Source of the DNA: Dromaius novaehollandiae
Lineage: Eukaryota > Chordata > Aves > Casuariiformes > Dromaiidae
Length of the DNA stretch: 64,000 nucleotides
NCBI RefSeq assembly: GCF_036370855.1
Contig: NC_088117.1
Span: forward strand, 3,100,001 to 3,164,000
Direction of reading: 5' to 3'
Shown here: positions 28,601-49,575 of the stretch, piece by piece
How positions within the stretch are numbered: the stretch's first letter is position 1
How the letters are laid out: the number at the start of each line of letters is the position of its first letter
Translations under genes and position numbers: made by a program
Notes under the pieces: model-generated
Told to the model about the DNA's origin: nothing
What the model saw: the letters and a program-made list of their open reading frames with translations, nothing else
Database searches by the model: none

Positions 28601-31600
28601 CAAACGGTTTTGGGTCTCTGTTCCTTTACTACATGGGGTGTCATCTTAGGCAGCTCTTTTTGTGGTCCAGGGCCCTTGCTGGCCCATCTTGGCTCCTTTG
28701 CCTGCCCTGGGCTCTCTGCACACAGGCAATGCAGAACTTTTTTGCAGCATGTTTAGCTGGTGGAAGCAGAAAGCAGGAGAGCTCGTGGCATTGTTCTCTT
28801 TAGTTTGTTCCTCCTGCTTCTTGAGGCAACCAGGAAAAAACAACAGTTAAAAGGAAAGCTGAAATCCCAGTCACTTGCTCTCTTTAATTCCTTGGACTGG
28901 GAGTTGATTAAATTTCAAGCTAGGGATGCTGCTTTGATACTTTCTGAATTGATGTTTGGTGGTGTTCCCTGTACTCTGTAGCCTGGCACACTCCCTGCTT
29001 CTCTGTGCCATCCCAAGCACCTGCTAAACCACACTGGGAAACTGGGGTGAGTTCAATTAAACTAGCAAAAATGGTTTTATTTTAAATCAGCTCTTCACTC
29101 TGTTTCATGATAAAATTCAAGAAAGACAAATGCAAAGTCCCAGCCTGGGACAGAATAATCCCAAGCAGTGATACAGGCTGGGGGCTGATGGTTAGGAAAC
29201 AGCTCTGTGGTGACTTTGCGGCAAAGGGCCAACTGCATATTGGGCTGTGCTGGCAAGAACATAACCAGCAGGTCTTTACTCCTGAGGCCACATCTGGATT
29301 CTGGGTCCAGGTCTGGACTCCCCAGGACAAGGGAGGTGTTGACAAACCAGGGAGTTGAGTGGAGGGCCACGAGGATGGTTAGGAGACTGGAGCATGCTAT
29401 GTGCGAAGGAGAGAAACTGGGCTTGTTCAGCCTGGAAGACAGAAGACTAAGAGAAGATTCTTATCTTCAAAGAGAAGTTATAGAGCAGATGGATCCAGAC
29501 TCTTCTTGAAGGCGCAAGTGCGAGAACAAGATGCACAGGACACAAGTTGCAACAAGGAAAATTCTGATTAGATAAAAGGAAAAAAAATCTTCATGATGTG
29601 GGTAGTCAAACAGTGGAACGGGGACTGAGTGGGGTGGTGGGGTTTCCATCCTTGGAGATATTCAAAACCCAGCTGGACGCAGCCTTGGCAACCTGGTCTA
29701 GCTCTGAAGTTGGCCCTGCATTCAGCAGATGGTTGGGGTCCCTTCCAAGTGAAATTATGCAGTCATTCTACGATAAAGCTGCACAAATGCTTGTATTGCC
29801 TGAGGGTAGGAATGAGCAGCCTGGGTGGCAGAGGATTACACCACCTCTTTCAGCAGCAGTTTTAGCATAAACATGTTTAAAGGGTGTTGATGCTGGTGTT
29901 AAAGACCCTCCACCCTCTTGAGCACGGATCCTGAGAGGCTCAGGAGAGGCTAGTGTTGTGTTCACCCTAGCACACTGGGTTTTCTCCTACTTGGCAGGGC
30001 TGGAAATAATTGGAAAAAAGACTTTTTTTTTTTTTTTTGCCTAAGGGAAATACTCTTGGGGGTGGGATTCATAACCTTTCCCATGCTACCTTCCAACTTA
30101 CATAGTACTCGGAAGGATGGTACTACCCCACCAGTAATTCATATTTTCCAATCTAGGCTTCTTAGAAAGGAAACAAAGGGCTTGTTAAAGATAGTAACAA
30201 CTTACACTGACTTCACTGTTTAAATCCATCATGCCGATAAACGGGTTTTTGCTCTGAAGCCAGGGCTTTTTCCCAGTTTGGTGATCTGCACCTTCAGAAG
30301 AAAAGGGAAAAACTGCAAAACGCTGAGCCCTTCCCTAAACAGACCTTCACCCTGGCACCCCAAGAGCTTTGCGTGCTTTAAGGAGAGTCAAGGGAAAGGA
30401 GGGTCACATCCAGCATTGCTGAGCAGGTGGAACCAGGACTGTCCCCCCTTGCTGAGGTTGCACGTGGCACGCCAGGCTGCGAACCGCTTGCAACGGGGCA
30501 TCCTCGCAGCTCTGCCGTTTCCAACTCGGGGCAAATCGCTGCTCCCAGCAGCGTGGGGCCATTCCCGGGAGGATGGGCACCTCACGTACCCGGCTGATGG
30601 GACTCCCCTCCTCGGGTGCGGGCTGTGGGGGTGTCCTCGCGGCGCTGGGGGCCAGGCGAGGGGTCAGCAGTGGGCCCGGGGCTGTCACCGCTGACATGGG
30701 GGGACGGCTGGCTCCACGCGGAGGCTCGGCAGTCTGGAGGAAGAGCACACAGAGCGGTGACGTGGGGCAGGTGCGGGACTCCCGGCCCCGCCAGGCCCCC
30801 ATCGGTGTTGCAGGCAGGTCCAGTGCGTGGGGGCTTGTCTTCCGAGCGGCTTTTGGCTGATCTGGTTTGGGGGGACAGCACAACTTCTCCTCGGGTCCCA
30901 ATCTTGGAAATGTGTCTTTGGCAGCCAGGCGGCCGCAAGTGGCTGCTGTTCGTGAAGGCGCCGACCTCTCCGTCTTGCCCATGAGCAGGTGATACCCAGT
31001 GCAGGACCGCGAGGATGCCGCAGCGCGAATCGGAGAGCCACCCACGCAGGCGTTTGACCCAAGCCCACCTCCAGCAGAAGACCACGGTGGTGGGGGAAGA
31101 CGCCCTGACCGCCATGTGGCAGGTGAGGTGATCTCCGTCCACCACCTCCTGCTGCCGCATCACCCGTGGGCAGGGGACGCGTGGGAGCCGTGGAGGTGGC
31201 CAGAAGGGGAGAGAAAGCCGCTAGGGGAAAGCGGAGCTTTTGCTGGCCCCCAAGGAGGCCGCTGACCGGCAGGAGCCCCAGCTGGGCAGGCTGCCGGGGC
31301 GCTGGCCCGTGGCTCACCTCCGCTGCGGGCCTCCAAGCAGAGGAGCAGGCAGCGCCTCTTGCCCGGCTGCTTCAGACGATCCAGGCAGACGCGGCAGGCC
31401 GAAGCGCCGGGCTCCGGCCGCAGGCGCGGGCACAGCAGAACCGTCACTGGCAGCAGGGTCCTATGGGGGGGACAGGACATGGCTTGGGTGGCACCTGCCC
31501 CTCGGCCAGGCCGTGTCATCCCCAGGCAGATGGCACTGGGGGAGCAGCACGGCCTCACGGCACGCAGCTCTGGGGTGGGAGCTCCGGCGCGTGGGGAGTG

Positions 31601-31829
31601 CGAGGCGGTGGGTGGGTCTGGCCAAGGCAGGTGCTCCCCAGGCCTCACGGCGGTTTGGCATTGCCAGATGTCACCCGAAAGCCTGTCCCCCCGCCCCCCC
31701 CCCACCTCACCCAGCCCAACCTCACCAGCCATGCTGGAAAAGCTGGCAGTGAAATGGCGGCTTCCAGTGCTGGCGGCCATTTAAGTAGTAGGCGGCCAAA
31801 TGCTTGGTGACTTTGTGGCGGTACTCCAT
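25602..31829 (-). CDS. STPG3: Sperm-tail PG-rich repeat protein, probably STPG3
   Basis: Eight exons join in one frame to 346 codons plus stop, in transcript order: 31726-31829, 31318-31460, 31069-31151, 30590-30733, 30206-30253, 28249-28342, 27267-27392 and 25602-25900. Every junction is GT-AG and all phases close. The start MEYRHKVTKHLAAYYLNG followed by QHW resembles the N-terminus I remember for human STPG3 (MNFDQKAVKFLANFYINGG). Two SHIPPO-type PG-x-Y motifs are visible near the C-terminus: SAPGSYDA and IPGRGRYDAEN. Such repeats occur in ODF3/STPG proteins of sperm flagella and ciliary microtubules. The tail is basic and ends SRLSSRKKN. Human STPG3 is about 300 aa in 9q34.3, so both locus and size fit. 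Exon 3 is the least certain: an acceptor at 31152 was chosen because it restores the phase, but it lies in GC-rich DNA open in all three frames. The gene is divergent from ZMYND19 and convergent with RPL12. Confidence 0.75.
29340..29780 (+). mobile_element. CR1 LINE, truncated 3' end
   Basis: The segment follows the 3' end of avian CR1: GCTTGTTCAGCCTGGAAGAC, then GAAGGCG, a CAGTGGAACGGGG block, TTTCCATCCTTGGAGATATT, GCAACCTGGTCTAG, GGTCCCTTCCAA and the end CATTCTACGAT. It is 5'-truncated, as most CR1 copies are, and carries no open frame. Divergence is moderate. It lies antisense within intron 5 of the PG-repeat gene (30206 to 28342). Confidence 0.85.
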
Positions 31830-33723
31830 GGCAGCCCCCGCTTGCTGCCGGCCACCCGCGGAAGCCCTCCGCCCCGGGCGACCTCACAGCGGTGCTTTGT
31901 GAGGGCCGGTGCGGCCCTGGGCTCCGGCCACCTTCCCCAGCCGCCCGGGGAACCGCCGGCCACGCGGGGCCGCAGCTCGATAGCCGCCCCGAAGCGAAGC
32001 CTTAACGCGGACGCCGCAAGGGTCGCTCTGGTTTTCTCCCTCGCCTGGACGCCCTCGGCTTCTCCCCGTCCTTTCCCAGCGGGGGACACCCCGATTCCTA
32101 CTCAACGCGTCTCTAAAGCCGAGAAAGAGCAGGTGCCGCGAGGAACCGCAGCGTCGTGAGTGAAGCCCCCCGTGCCGAATGGCTTGGGCCTGGCTATGGC
32201 AGCGTCGCACGCTCTTCGCCGCCATTTTCCTCTTCTAAAAAGCAGGCCACAGTCACCGAAAGCCCTGGTCATCAGAAACGAAGCCCCCCCCCCCCCGATA
32301 AACCCATGCATATATTAATTGATTTGTCGCACACATTTTGTTCTTTTCCAGCTGATTTGCCTTTATGCGAGGTTGGATTTATTTTTCTCCCTTAAAGACT
32401 CGCGAAGCAGCAAGGCACTCTTTTCACCGCGCAGATATTTTGTTTCACGCTGGGTTGCTCCATCGCAGAAAGGAGAGATCCAGGAAAGTTTTTCAAGCTT
32501 CGCCTTTAGATTTTGACCTTGGTCTCCTTTAGCTGCTCCTTTCACCATCTTAAACGTGTTGTTTCCTTGCTGTTCGCGTTCTTCAGGGCACGGTTGTCCT
32601 ATTCCCAGGTGACTGTGCGTAGGACACTCAGTCCTCCTTGGCTGCTTTATCCATTTATTTGCAATTCGCATTCCCCCTTTTCCCGTGACACCTTCCAAAC
32701 GCTCTTGTAGGCCGCCGAAAAAGCCGACACGTCCGTCGGGAAAGCGAGGCGGTTTTCAATGCCCCTAGCTGCGGCTGCGGCGTCCCTGGCCGCAGTGAAC
32801 ACCCTGCAAGCCCTTTTCCTTGCGAGATAAGTTTGGTGGAATAAGGAGCAAGTTGCTCGTGCCGGCAATTGTCGTTCGTCACAGTTAATCATGGAAATAA
32901 ATAACGACACCGCGAGCCGGCGCTGGCCAGGGCCGTGCGTCGCTTCAACCGATGGGGCCGTGGTCAGACCCCGCGAGGGCAGAACGTGCTTGAAACCCCC
33001 CGGCTGAAGTTCAGGGCCAGGCGCGTTCGCAGGGCTCTTTCTCTAGCCCCAGTCGCTCTCTGTGACACGCATGAATTTTTGCGGAGCCGCACGTTTCATC
33101 GAGGCGCCCGGCGCGGCGCCGGTGGCATTTACCCTCGTTCCTAATACCGGACGAGTTATGTATTTGCTCTGCTCTCCGCGCAAGCGCCCTCCAAGCACAT
33201 TTTCTCCCAGAATTTTCCCTGCCATCGAGTTTGGAGCGAGTATTTGGCCATCGGGGGATATTGACCGCGAGAAAGGCAGGCTTGCACCCTCGGCACGGCC
33301 CTGCAGGGCTGGCTGCGGCGCGGCCGCGGGCTGAGGGTGAAGCTGGAGGCTCCCGCCGCCGCAGCAGCCGTGCGGGCACGGGGCAAACCGTCGCCTCCCG
33401 GGCCCCAGCCGGCCTGGCGGGGAAGAGCTCGGGGGCCTCCGGCGCGTAGAGGCGGCTGCAAAAGTGGATTCACTTCCCAAACAGCGCCCACGACTGCTAA
33501 AGGTGAAATAAACAGACTATCCGGCTCTTTGCCCAGCCCAGGCCGGACCCGGGTTAACGGCTGCCGGCGGGGCGGGCGGGCTCAGCGGCGCTGCACACCG
33601 GCACCTCCCCGGCCGCGCCGCCGGGGCCGCCCCGTGCGTGGCGCGGCGGGAGCGGCCCCTTTAAGCCCTGCCCCCACCCCTCGCGCTCTGCCCGTGTTGG
33701 CGGCACAAAGCTTCCCGCGAACG

Positions 33724-33731
33724 TGACGTCA
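33724..33731. promoter_or_regulatory. Palindromic CRE (TGACGTCA) upstream of ZMYND19
   Basis: A perfect full CREB/ATF site 311 bases before the ZMYND19 start codon. Nearby are inverted CCAAT boxes (ATTGG at 33840 and 33893) and a CACGTG E-box at 33811. This is a typical TATA-less, CpG-island promoter layout; occupancy is inferred. Confidence 0.6.
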
Positions 33732-33774
33732 GCGCCCGCGCCTCCCTCCCCCGCCCCCTCGGGTCCAGCCCGCC

Positions 33775-33806
33775 CGCGCGCGCGCGCGCGCGCGCCCGCC
33801 CGCCCG
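33775..33806. repeat. (CG)n run followed by CGCC repeats
   Basis: Ten CG dinucleotides at 33775-33794 are followed by several CGCC units. Alternating purine-pyrimidine CG of this length is the best-known Z-DNA former. It sits inside the ZMYND19 promoter, between the CRE and the E-box. Confidence 0.8.
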
Positions 33807-34041
33807 CCCCCACGTGACCCCGCGCCGCGCCGCCCGGCGATTGGGAGCGCCGGCGGCGTAGTAAGGGCGACGCGCCGGCGGCGCGGGCTGCCATTGGCCG
33901 CGCGGCGGCGGGTGGGAGGTGGTGCGCTGCCCCGCCCCCCCGGGTGTGCGCGAGGCGGCGGCGCGTGGCAGCGGCGGCGGCTCTGCTCCCGCTCGCGGGC
34001 TCCGAGGGGCGAGCGCAGGCGGCGCCGAGGCCGGCGCGGCC

Positions 34042-43349
<9,308 letters not shown>

Positions 43350-43712
43350 CCGGGTGGCACAGGCCTCTTAGCAGCAGGATTCCTTCTCAAAGGCATTGGA
43401 CTCTTGCTTTTGCACAGTAATGACAGACTGCTTATTGAAGCCAGAGGCACTGAAGAAGAAAAACCCTGTGATGCTTGAGCACAACAGCTGACTGGACTGA
43501 GCCAGCCTGACTGGTGCTGTGGAAAGGGATTGGGTCTACCCTTCCAGTATTATATTCTCAAGCAAAAAGACTACTGTAGAGGCTCCAGGCAGGAAGCTTC
43601 TCATTATTTATATGTTAATACGTTTGTAAACTCATGTACAGTTTTTGTTAGAAATTCTTGATAGGACTCATTAACTGTAATGTTCAGATGAGAACACATT
43701 GTTGGCCTAAAA

Positions 43713-43749
<37 letters not shown>

Positions 43750-45520
43750 ACAAAAAAACCTGTCATGTAGCAAAAGCTTTTCCTCCCATGTGGCTAAAAG
43801 TATCTGTGGCTGTGCCAAGGCCAGGAGGCAGGCTCCGACATCAGCAGTTGCTCTGGAGAACTCTGCATGGAAGTTATATTTAAAAAAAAAAAAAAAAAGG
43901 AAAAAAGGCAAACAAAGTAAAGGTTGGAATGAATCATTGTCTGCTTTCTAGTTTTCTCCCCTTCCCTTCCAGCTGCTTTCAGAGCATAGTCACACTTGGC
44001 TGTTGGAAATACCTAGTCAGTAGGAACCAGTGTACCAGAAACTGGAGCAGTGTAAGGGGCCATCTGGGATCTGTGCGTGCAGTCAAGCTACTGTGTCACT
44101 TCCTTCAGAGAAGAGCTGCTAGAGATCACGCTTTAAGCAACCAGTATTTTTAGAAAGCTGAATTGGCTTTCTTGTTATGAAACCTTTGTATATAAAGTAG
44201 TTTTAGGGAAGCTCAGGTAGTCGACTGTGTGTGGATGTGGTTGCCCTCATGGCTTCCCTATAAGCATAGAAAATACTGTAGTGATATGCAGATGTGTTTA
44301 AATGATCTAATATTTAGTAATTTGAGTTATTTATTCATTTAAAGAAATATCCATCTGAATCACTTTCTTTTTTTTAAGCGTAAAGTAAAATAATATAGGA
44401 GGAGAATTTGGCTTGCAGACTACAAGCCTGCTTTTCTTTTCAGACATTTTATAATGAATAATCTGGAAGTTTTTTCTTTTTGATTTTTTTTCCCTTAGAA
44501 ATGTAAGGAGTATCAACTGAGTTTCCTGAAGAACTAAATGGATAATTTAGTAGTAGGTGTTAGTCTCACTTCACAGTAGAAGGATGTGAAATGCTGAATG
44601 CTTAATGCAGCCTTTTTCTGAATGCTTAGTGAAATAGGTGTTTACAAATTTTTGTAAAAGCTGCAACAAATTCATTTTCAATCAGGATTCACTTTGCACT
44701 TCACTTTGCAATGTTGGTCTTGCTTGTATTCAGCTTGTTAGAAAATCACTGTCCTGGACCTCCAATGTTATGTTATGTTTCTAATATCTGCCCAGAAAGT
44801 TCTTAATTATTAGTATAGTGGACACTTCAGGTGGCTTTTTGTAGTTTGGCTTTATTAGGAAATTACAAAGAACTCCAGAAGCTCCCTGCTGGAAGTTCTC
44901 TTGGTAGGCACATTGTAAAGTTGTGACTCTTAATTCCTGGTGATACTGTAACTTCTCTGTTCAGGCAGCCTAAAACACTCTTAACTGTGAAGAAGCCAAG
45001 CAGGACCTAATCAAATTTTCCTATAGCAGTTGATTTTTAAAAGAAACATTCAATTTAGTTGCTTTAAATGAATTGTACAGTTTTTCTGATGAATGCAAAA
45101 TGGGGTGTAAGGAATACTTGTATTCAAAATAATCCATTGAAAAGGGCATAAATACTGACTCCTCTACTTGTCTTTTTAAAAAGCTGGTATTTGCCATGCC
45201 AATTTTCCATGTACTACCAGTAATCATTGTTACCAAATGGAGTCTTAGCAAATGTAAACACTTCTGCAGCACTGAGCAGGAAAAAAATGGTCTTGGATAG
45301 TCCTAATGTTTGTAACATTGCTGCAAGGAGAAACAAAACACACGGAAAGGCAGACCGCAGATGAGGTCCTGATGGGAAGATTTCTCCTGAGCATCAAATG
45401 AAGGAAGGGTGATACTCATGCTAAAGGGTCTGCAAAAACGGATGATGGGTGCTTAGGGTAATCCTGATCGCAGTGAACGGGGGAGGAAGGGATGAGGGAA
45501 GTGGGAAGTGAAGATACCAC
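43350..45520. other. ZMYND19 3' untranslated region and flank with A-tracts
   Basis: The first part is the 3' UTR of ZMYND19. A run of about 30 A lies at about 43715-43744 and a second of about 18 A at about 43881-43898. The rest is AT-rich with no recognised gene. I see no canonical AATAAA close to the stop, so the cleavage site is unclear. Confidence 0.45.
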
Positions 45521-46600
45521 TTAGGTTAGGTGTTCTGTTAGACTATGAACAGAATGAAAAGTAACAAGTTGCCAGAACCAAATAGTATCACTCAGGCATC
45601 CTGAAAGGACTTGAAGACAAAATAACACAGGTACTAACTTTGTGTAACCTTTGACTCAAAACTGTGCTGGAGGAGAGAGGTGGCTACAGGGACTCTGCCC
45701 TTTGAAAAGTCCCAGGGCACTGTGGTAAGCATCTTGCTGTCTTAAGAACATTTCTTTACTAATTGGTGTAGGATGTTGTGTGATCAATGATTCTGGCAGA
45801 AGCGTTCTTTACAGAGACTTTCCCCCTTTTTGTAAGGGGCGTCAAACTTTGATTGATTGGAGTTCTTTAAAGGTATCAGTTACATACGAACACGGCAGCT
45901 CTGCTTGATGCAGCCTGTGTAGTTTTTCAGAAGATTCAGAAAGGTCCCTTGTAAACACCCTTAAAGAAACTCAGTGTGGATATCTTCATATGGACAAGTA
46001 AATAAAAAGCACAGGGTTAGGATGCATGGTCATTACTCTCAGATTAGGGGACACAGGGAATGTGCAGGGTTTTAAAACACTGGTAAATGAGCTGGAAAAG
46101 AGTGATGAGCTAAATGGCAAAATTAAATTGTTCAACGGTAGTATTACCAGCAAAGAAAAAGGAGAAAAGGGAAGACTTGCAAATGATTTTGATCCTGAAT
46201 GACTGGATGACAATGCTAGATGAATTCCAACGCAAATAAAGATAAAACTATGCATGGAGTGGAGGTGGGAGGGGGAAGATAAAAAAAAAAAAAACAAAAA
46301 AACCCCCAAACTATGCCTTCCTTGATGGTCTCTGAGCAGACTATTACCGTGTAGTTAGAAACAAGATGTCTTGACATAAATAGAGCTGATGCTGTCATAC
46401 AATTATCAGCAGTCAAAAAAGCAACTCCAGGTTAGGAATTACTTGGAAAGGAACAGAGAACAAAACTGACTGTTATACTGTAGTATTAAAGTGCCTGATG
46501 CACCTGTTTCTTCAGTATTGTGTGCAGTTTTGATGTTGCTGTCTCAAAGTTATAGAAGAACTGGGAAAAGTTCAGAAAAAGACAGAGCACTCTTCACTAG
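45520..46600 (+). mobile_element. Old CR1-like LINE fragment A
   Basis: Blocks in CR1 order: AGTAACAAGTTGCCAGAACC (a relic of the AATCACCAGGACCAGATGG region of the reverse-transcriptase frame), TGTGTAACCTTTGA, TTTTCAGAAGATTCAGAAAG, GACTGGATGACAATGCTAGA, GCAGTCAAAAAAGCAACTCC, and the 3'-side GTATTGTGTGCAGTTTTGA and GAAAAGTTCAGAAAAAGAC. It is strongly diverged with no long frame, so it is old. It lies between ZMYND19 and DPH7. Confidence 0.7.
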
Positions 46601-47930
46601 GAAAAATTCCAGGAAGAATAATGCAGACTATTAAATGCTGAGTTCCCACCTCTTGTAGCTGTTGGCCAGGCTGGGGGAAACTCATGATTTCTGAGTGGTT
46701 CAGCCTGTCCCTGCAGTGGGGGACTGGGTGCTGGTAAGTGCAAAGTAGGCTCAGTCTTGGGGCTAAGTAGCTCCTGCATAAGCTGGTGGTGTATTTGTCT
46801 TTGGGACAGCTGGTACTAGGACAGTTCCAAAGGACTTTTTCTTGCATGTGGCTCAAGTTTGGTCTCTTCATGCTCCTCCTATTCTTCTGCTCCAAGAGTC
46901 CCACCCTGCTGCACACATGTCCTGCTTGAAATCTCCCCAGCTTGTCAGAGGTCTGGGATTTCTGATGGAGGATCTTGGAGACTGCACATTGCTGTTCTCC
47001 ATCTAAGATGCTTCCAGCAGGGGAAAAACCTGCATCTGTGCCATTTAGTCTTTGGCTCTTTGAAGCGTGGAATACTCTTTGCTTATACGCATCCCTGATT
47101 TAGCTGTGGACCAATGCAAGATGTGGAACGTCAGGTTTCCTGGATGGGAGCATCTCTTTGGAAGAGGAGCTCCAGGACGCTGCTGGGGACAGTTTGGTCA
47201 GAATTGCTACCAGGAGGAGCTGGGGATGGAGAGAGTGAGAGCAGTGGGTTGGGGTCAGGGTAATCTGCACCCTCACACCCTGCTGTGTGTCTGTATGTAA
47301 GCTCTGATGTCCAGCAAGTGGCACAAGAACCTGCTGATTCATGTACTTGGAGATGGGACTCTTCAGGCCAGTGCAGTCCTGCTGCGTGGCTGTGCCACCG
47401 GCTGTGCTGCCGTATCCTAGCGAAGACACATGGCCTCTTGCACAGCTCTTGGATGTCTGGGACCGGCACAGTTCCTGCTGGTCAGTCGTGCTGGTCTCTC
47501 AAGACACAGGGAGGGGGTGAACATCTGTCTGGTGTCAGCCAGTTACAGGAGGACCTATGGGCTACGGGACTCTTGGAGGGTGTCTGGAGAAAGACTTCTG
47601 TCATAGCCACCAAGTAGCAAATCCAGCTTGTGCCAGCAGCCTGCAGAGTTACTGATCCTGTCTGTAACTGAAGGGGTGGACTGATTTTAGTAAATGCACC
47701 ATGAAATGTTGATGCTTTCCCCATAAATGCTCTCCTTCATATCAAAGTACGGTAGGATTGCTGAGCTGAAACATTCAAAAGTCGCAATTCAGGCTGATCA
47801 AAGTGATGACTGGCTTAAGGAACACACAATCTTAAATAACATGTTTTTTGCAGGGCTCAGTATTTACCTTATGATATCTGAGCCCTTAATAGACCCATAG
47901 GATTACACTTTCAAGTTTTTATCTGTGATG
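46601..47930. other. Stretch between two CR1 copies, nothing recognised
   Basis: Open frames of up to about 110 codons exist on both strands but none resembles a known protein, and splice-site support is lacking. Confidence 0.4.
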
Positions 47931-49575
47931 ATGATTTACTTTTAAATGAAACTGTGAAGGTAAAAGGGGCAGCTAAAAGACTTAAATATTTGCAAGGGGC
48001 ATGGAGACAGTTTAAGACTGCATGTTGGGGCCAGGAGCAAATGTTTACCATCTATCAAAATGGACTTGAGAGAGGACAAAAGGAGACCAGTGCGATTTGA
48101 CAGCAGTGTGTGGGATGCTATTAGAGCAAGATGAAATCCTTTAAAACCTGATCTTGTGTCCAAATGCAGAAGATGGAAAGACTAAGATTCAGCAGGTTAA
48201 ATGTAAAAAGGTAACGCAAATAAGAAAGGACTATGAGGAACGTGCACGTTGTAAAACTCATACAGATAATTCTGAAACACATCAGGAGCAGGGAGACTGC
48301 CAGAGTCAGTAGACGTGATACACAGTAAAGGAAAGGTCTGACCTGAAGATAAAGCCCCAGCAGGAGAAAAATTAAAAGGAATTGTTTACGTTTGTGTTCA
48401 CTGTGGAAGAGCTGCAGGAGTTCACACACAGGAACACTTCCATATGGAAAGCTCATCAGAGAATCTGTTTAAAACTGAAGTGCTTTTAGGAGAGACTAAA
48501 GTTCAGACAAAATGAGCAGTAACAAGTTGCCGGGACCAGACGGTGCCACCTACGAGCTCTGCAGGAATTCAAGGATGAATAAGCCAAGCTACCAACTGCG
48601 TAACCTCTCCCCTGGCACCAGAGGCAAATGTGACAGCAGTTTCTAAGGTGCGTTTCAGGGCAAACATGACAAACTACAGCCAGAGAAGCCTAGCAATTCA
48701 CAGAGAATAGCAATTATCACAGAGAATAGGCTCAATGGATAATATTGGGGAGGAGTCAGTGCAGGTTTTGTACCGGGAAGAGGTGCTTCAAAAGCCTCTT
48801 GGAGCGACTTTAGCAGGATCAACGAGCAAGGGCGTAAAGGGGATTTGGTTGGTATAGCCTGGTTGAGCTTCCAAAATGCGCTCAAGGCTCTTAAACAACC
48901 AAAGCTGCCCTGGGATAAAGGGGAAGGTCCTCACATGGGCACAACTTAGAAGACAGGAAACAGCGTTAAAGGGAGGGGGTTTTGGTGGCGGGAAATCGCA
49001 GTGGATGCCCCCAATATATTAAGAAATAAGCTGGAAAAAGTAATGAATCAGGAGGTGACAACATCCACTGATGAGGTTATTCAGGGTAATAATAAAGGCT
49101 GAGTGGAGAATCAGAGAAGGATCTTAGACTTGAGTGACTGGCAGAGAGGATGGTGGATGAAATTCAGTGTCACTAAACATAGGGATGCTTATGGGAAAAA
49201 TACAAAGTGATGAGCTCTCAGCTGATTTTTTTCACTCAGGAATGAGACCTTTGGCTTGCAAAAAATAGCCCCATGGAAATGTCCACTTGGGGAACAGCAG
49301 CAGTTGTCAAAACAGCAAGTCAAACTCTAGGAAAGGAAGAGAAAACAGAACAGAGAACAGCACTGCAGGACGGTATAAATCCACTGTGCACCATGTCCTG
49401 GATGCACAGTCCCGACTCGCCGCCTCAAAATGGACCACATGGAAATGGCAAAGCTAAGAGAAGGGCAAAGAGGGCCTCCTCTCCCCTGGATGCCATGGTT
49501 GCTAGATGATCACACGGGTTTAAAAAGAGCCTGGACAAATTTATGGAAGAAAAATCAAGTGAGGGCTGTCAAGGA
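47930..49575 (+). mobile_element. Old CR1-like LINE fragment B
   Basis: Same family and order as the copy 2 kb upstream: AGTAACAAGTTGCCGGGACC at about 48520, then CAGGTTTTGTACCGGGAAGA, AAAGGGGATTTGGTTGGTAT, TGGTGGATGAAATTCAGTG, and a 3' part AAAAAGAGCCTGGACAAATT plus TATGGAAGAAAAATCAAGTG. The 3' part matches the turtle/crocodile/bird CR1 segment that reads AAAGAACTAGATAAATTCATGGAGGA. It is heavily diverged and non-coding. Confidence 0.72.

Larger units (their letters stand above)
31830..34041. promoter_or_regulatory. Divergent CpG-rich region between STPG3 and ZMYND19
   Basis: About 2.2 kb separates the two start codons, which face away from each other. Both ends are CpG islands (about 31000-32150 and 33300-34450), with AT-richer DNA at about 32200-32900 between them. 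A C run lies at about 32285-32296. No coding exon is supported. Confidence 0.55.

Noticed and set aside
30404-31163. Long alternative minus-strand frames within STPG3
   Set aside because: They run through introns in GC-rich DNA; only the spliced model joins the recognisable N-terminus and PG-repeat C-terminus in phase.
43715-43900. Two long A-tracts read as a retrocopy or SINE tail
   Set aside because: No processed gene body, SINE promoter boxes or target duplication could be seen before either tract; they lie in the ZMYND19 3' region.
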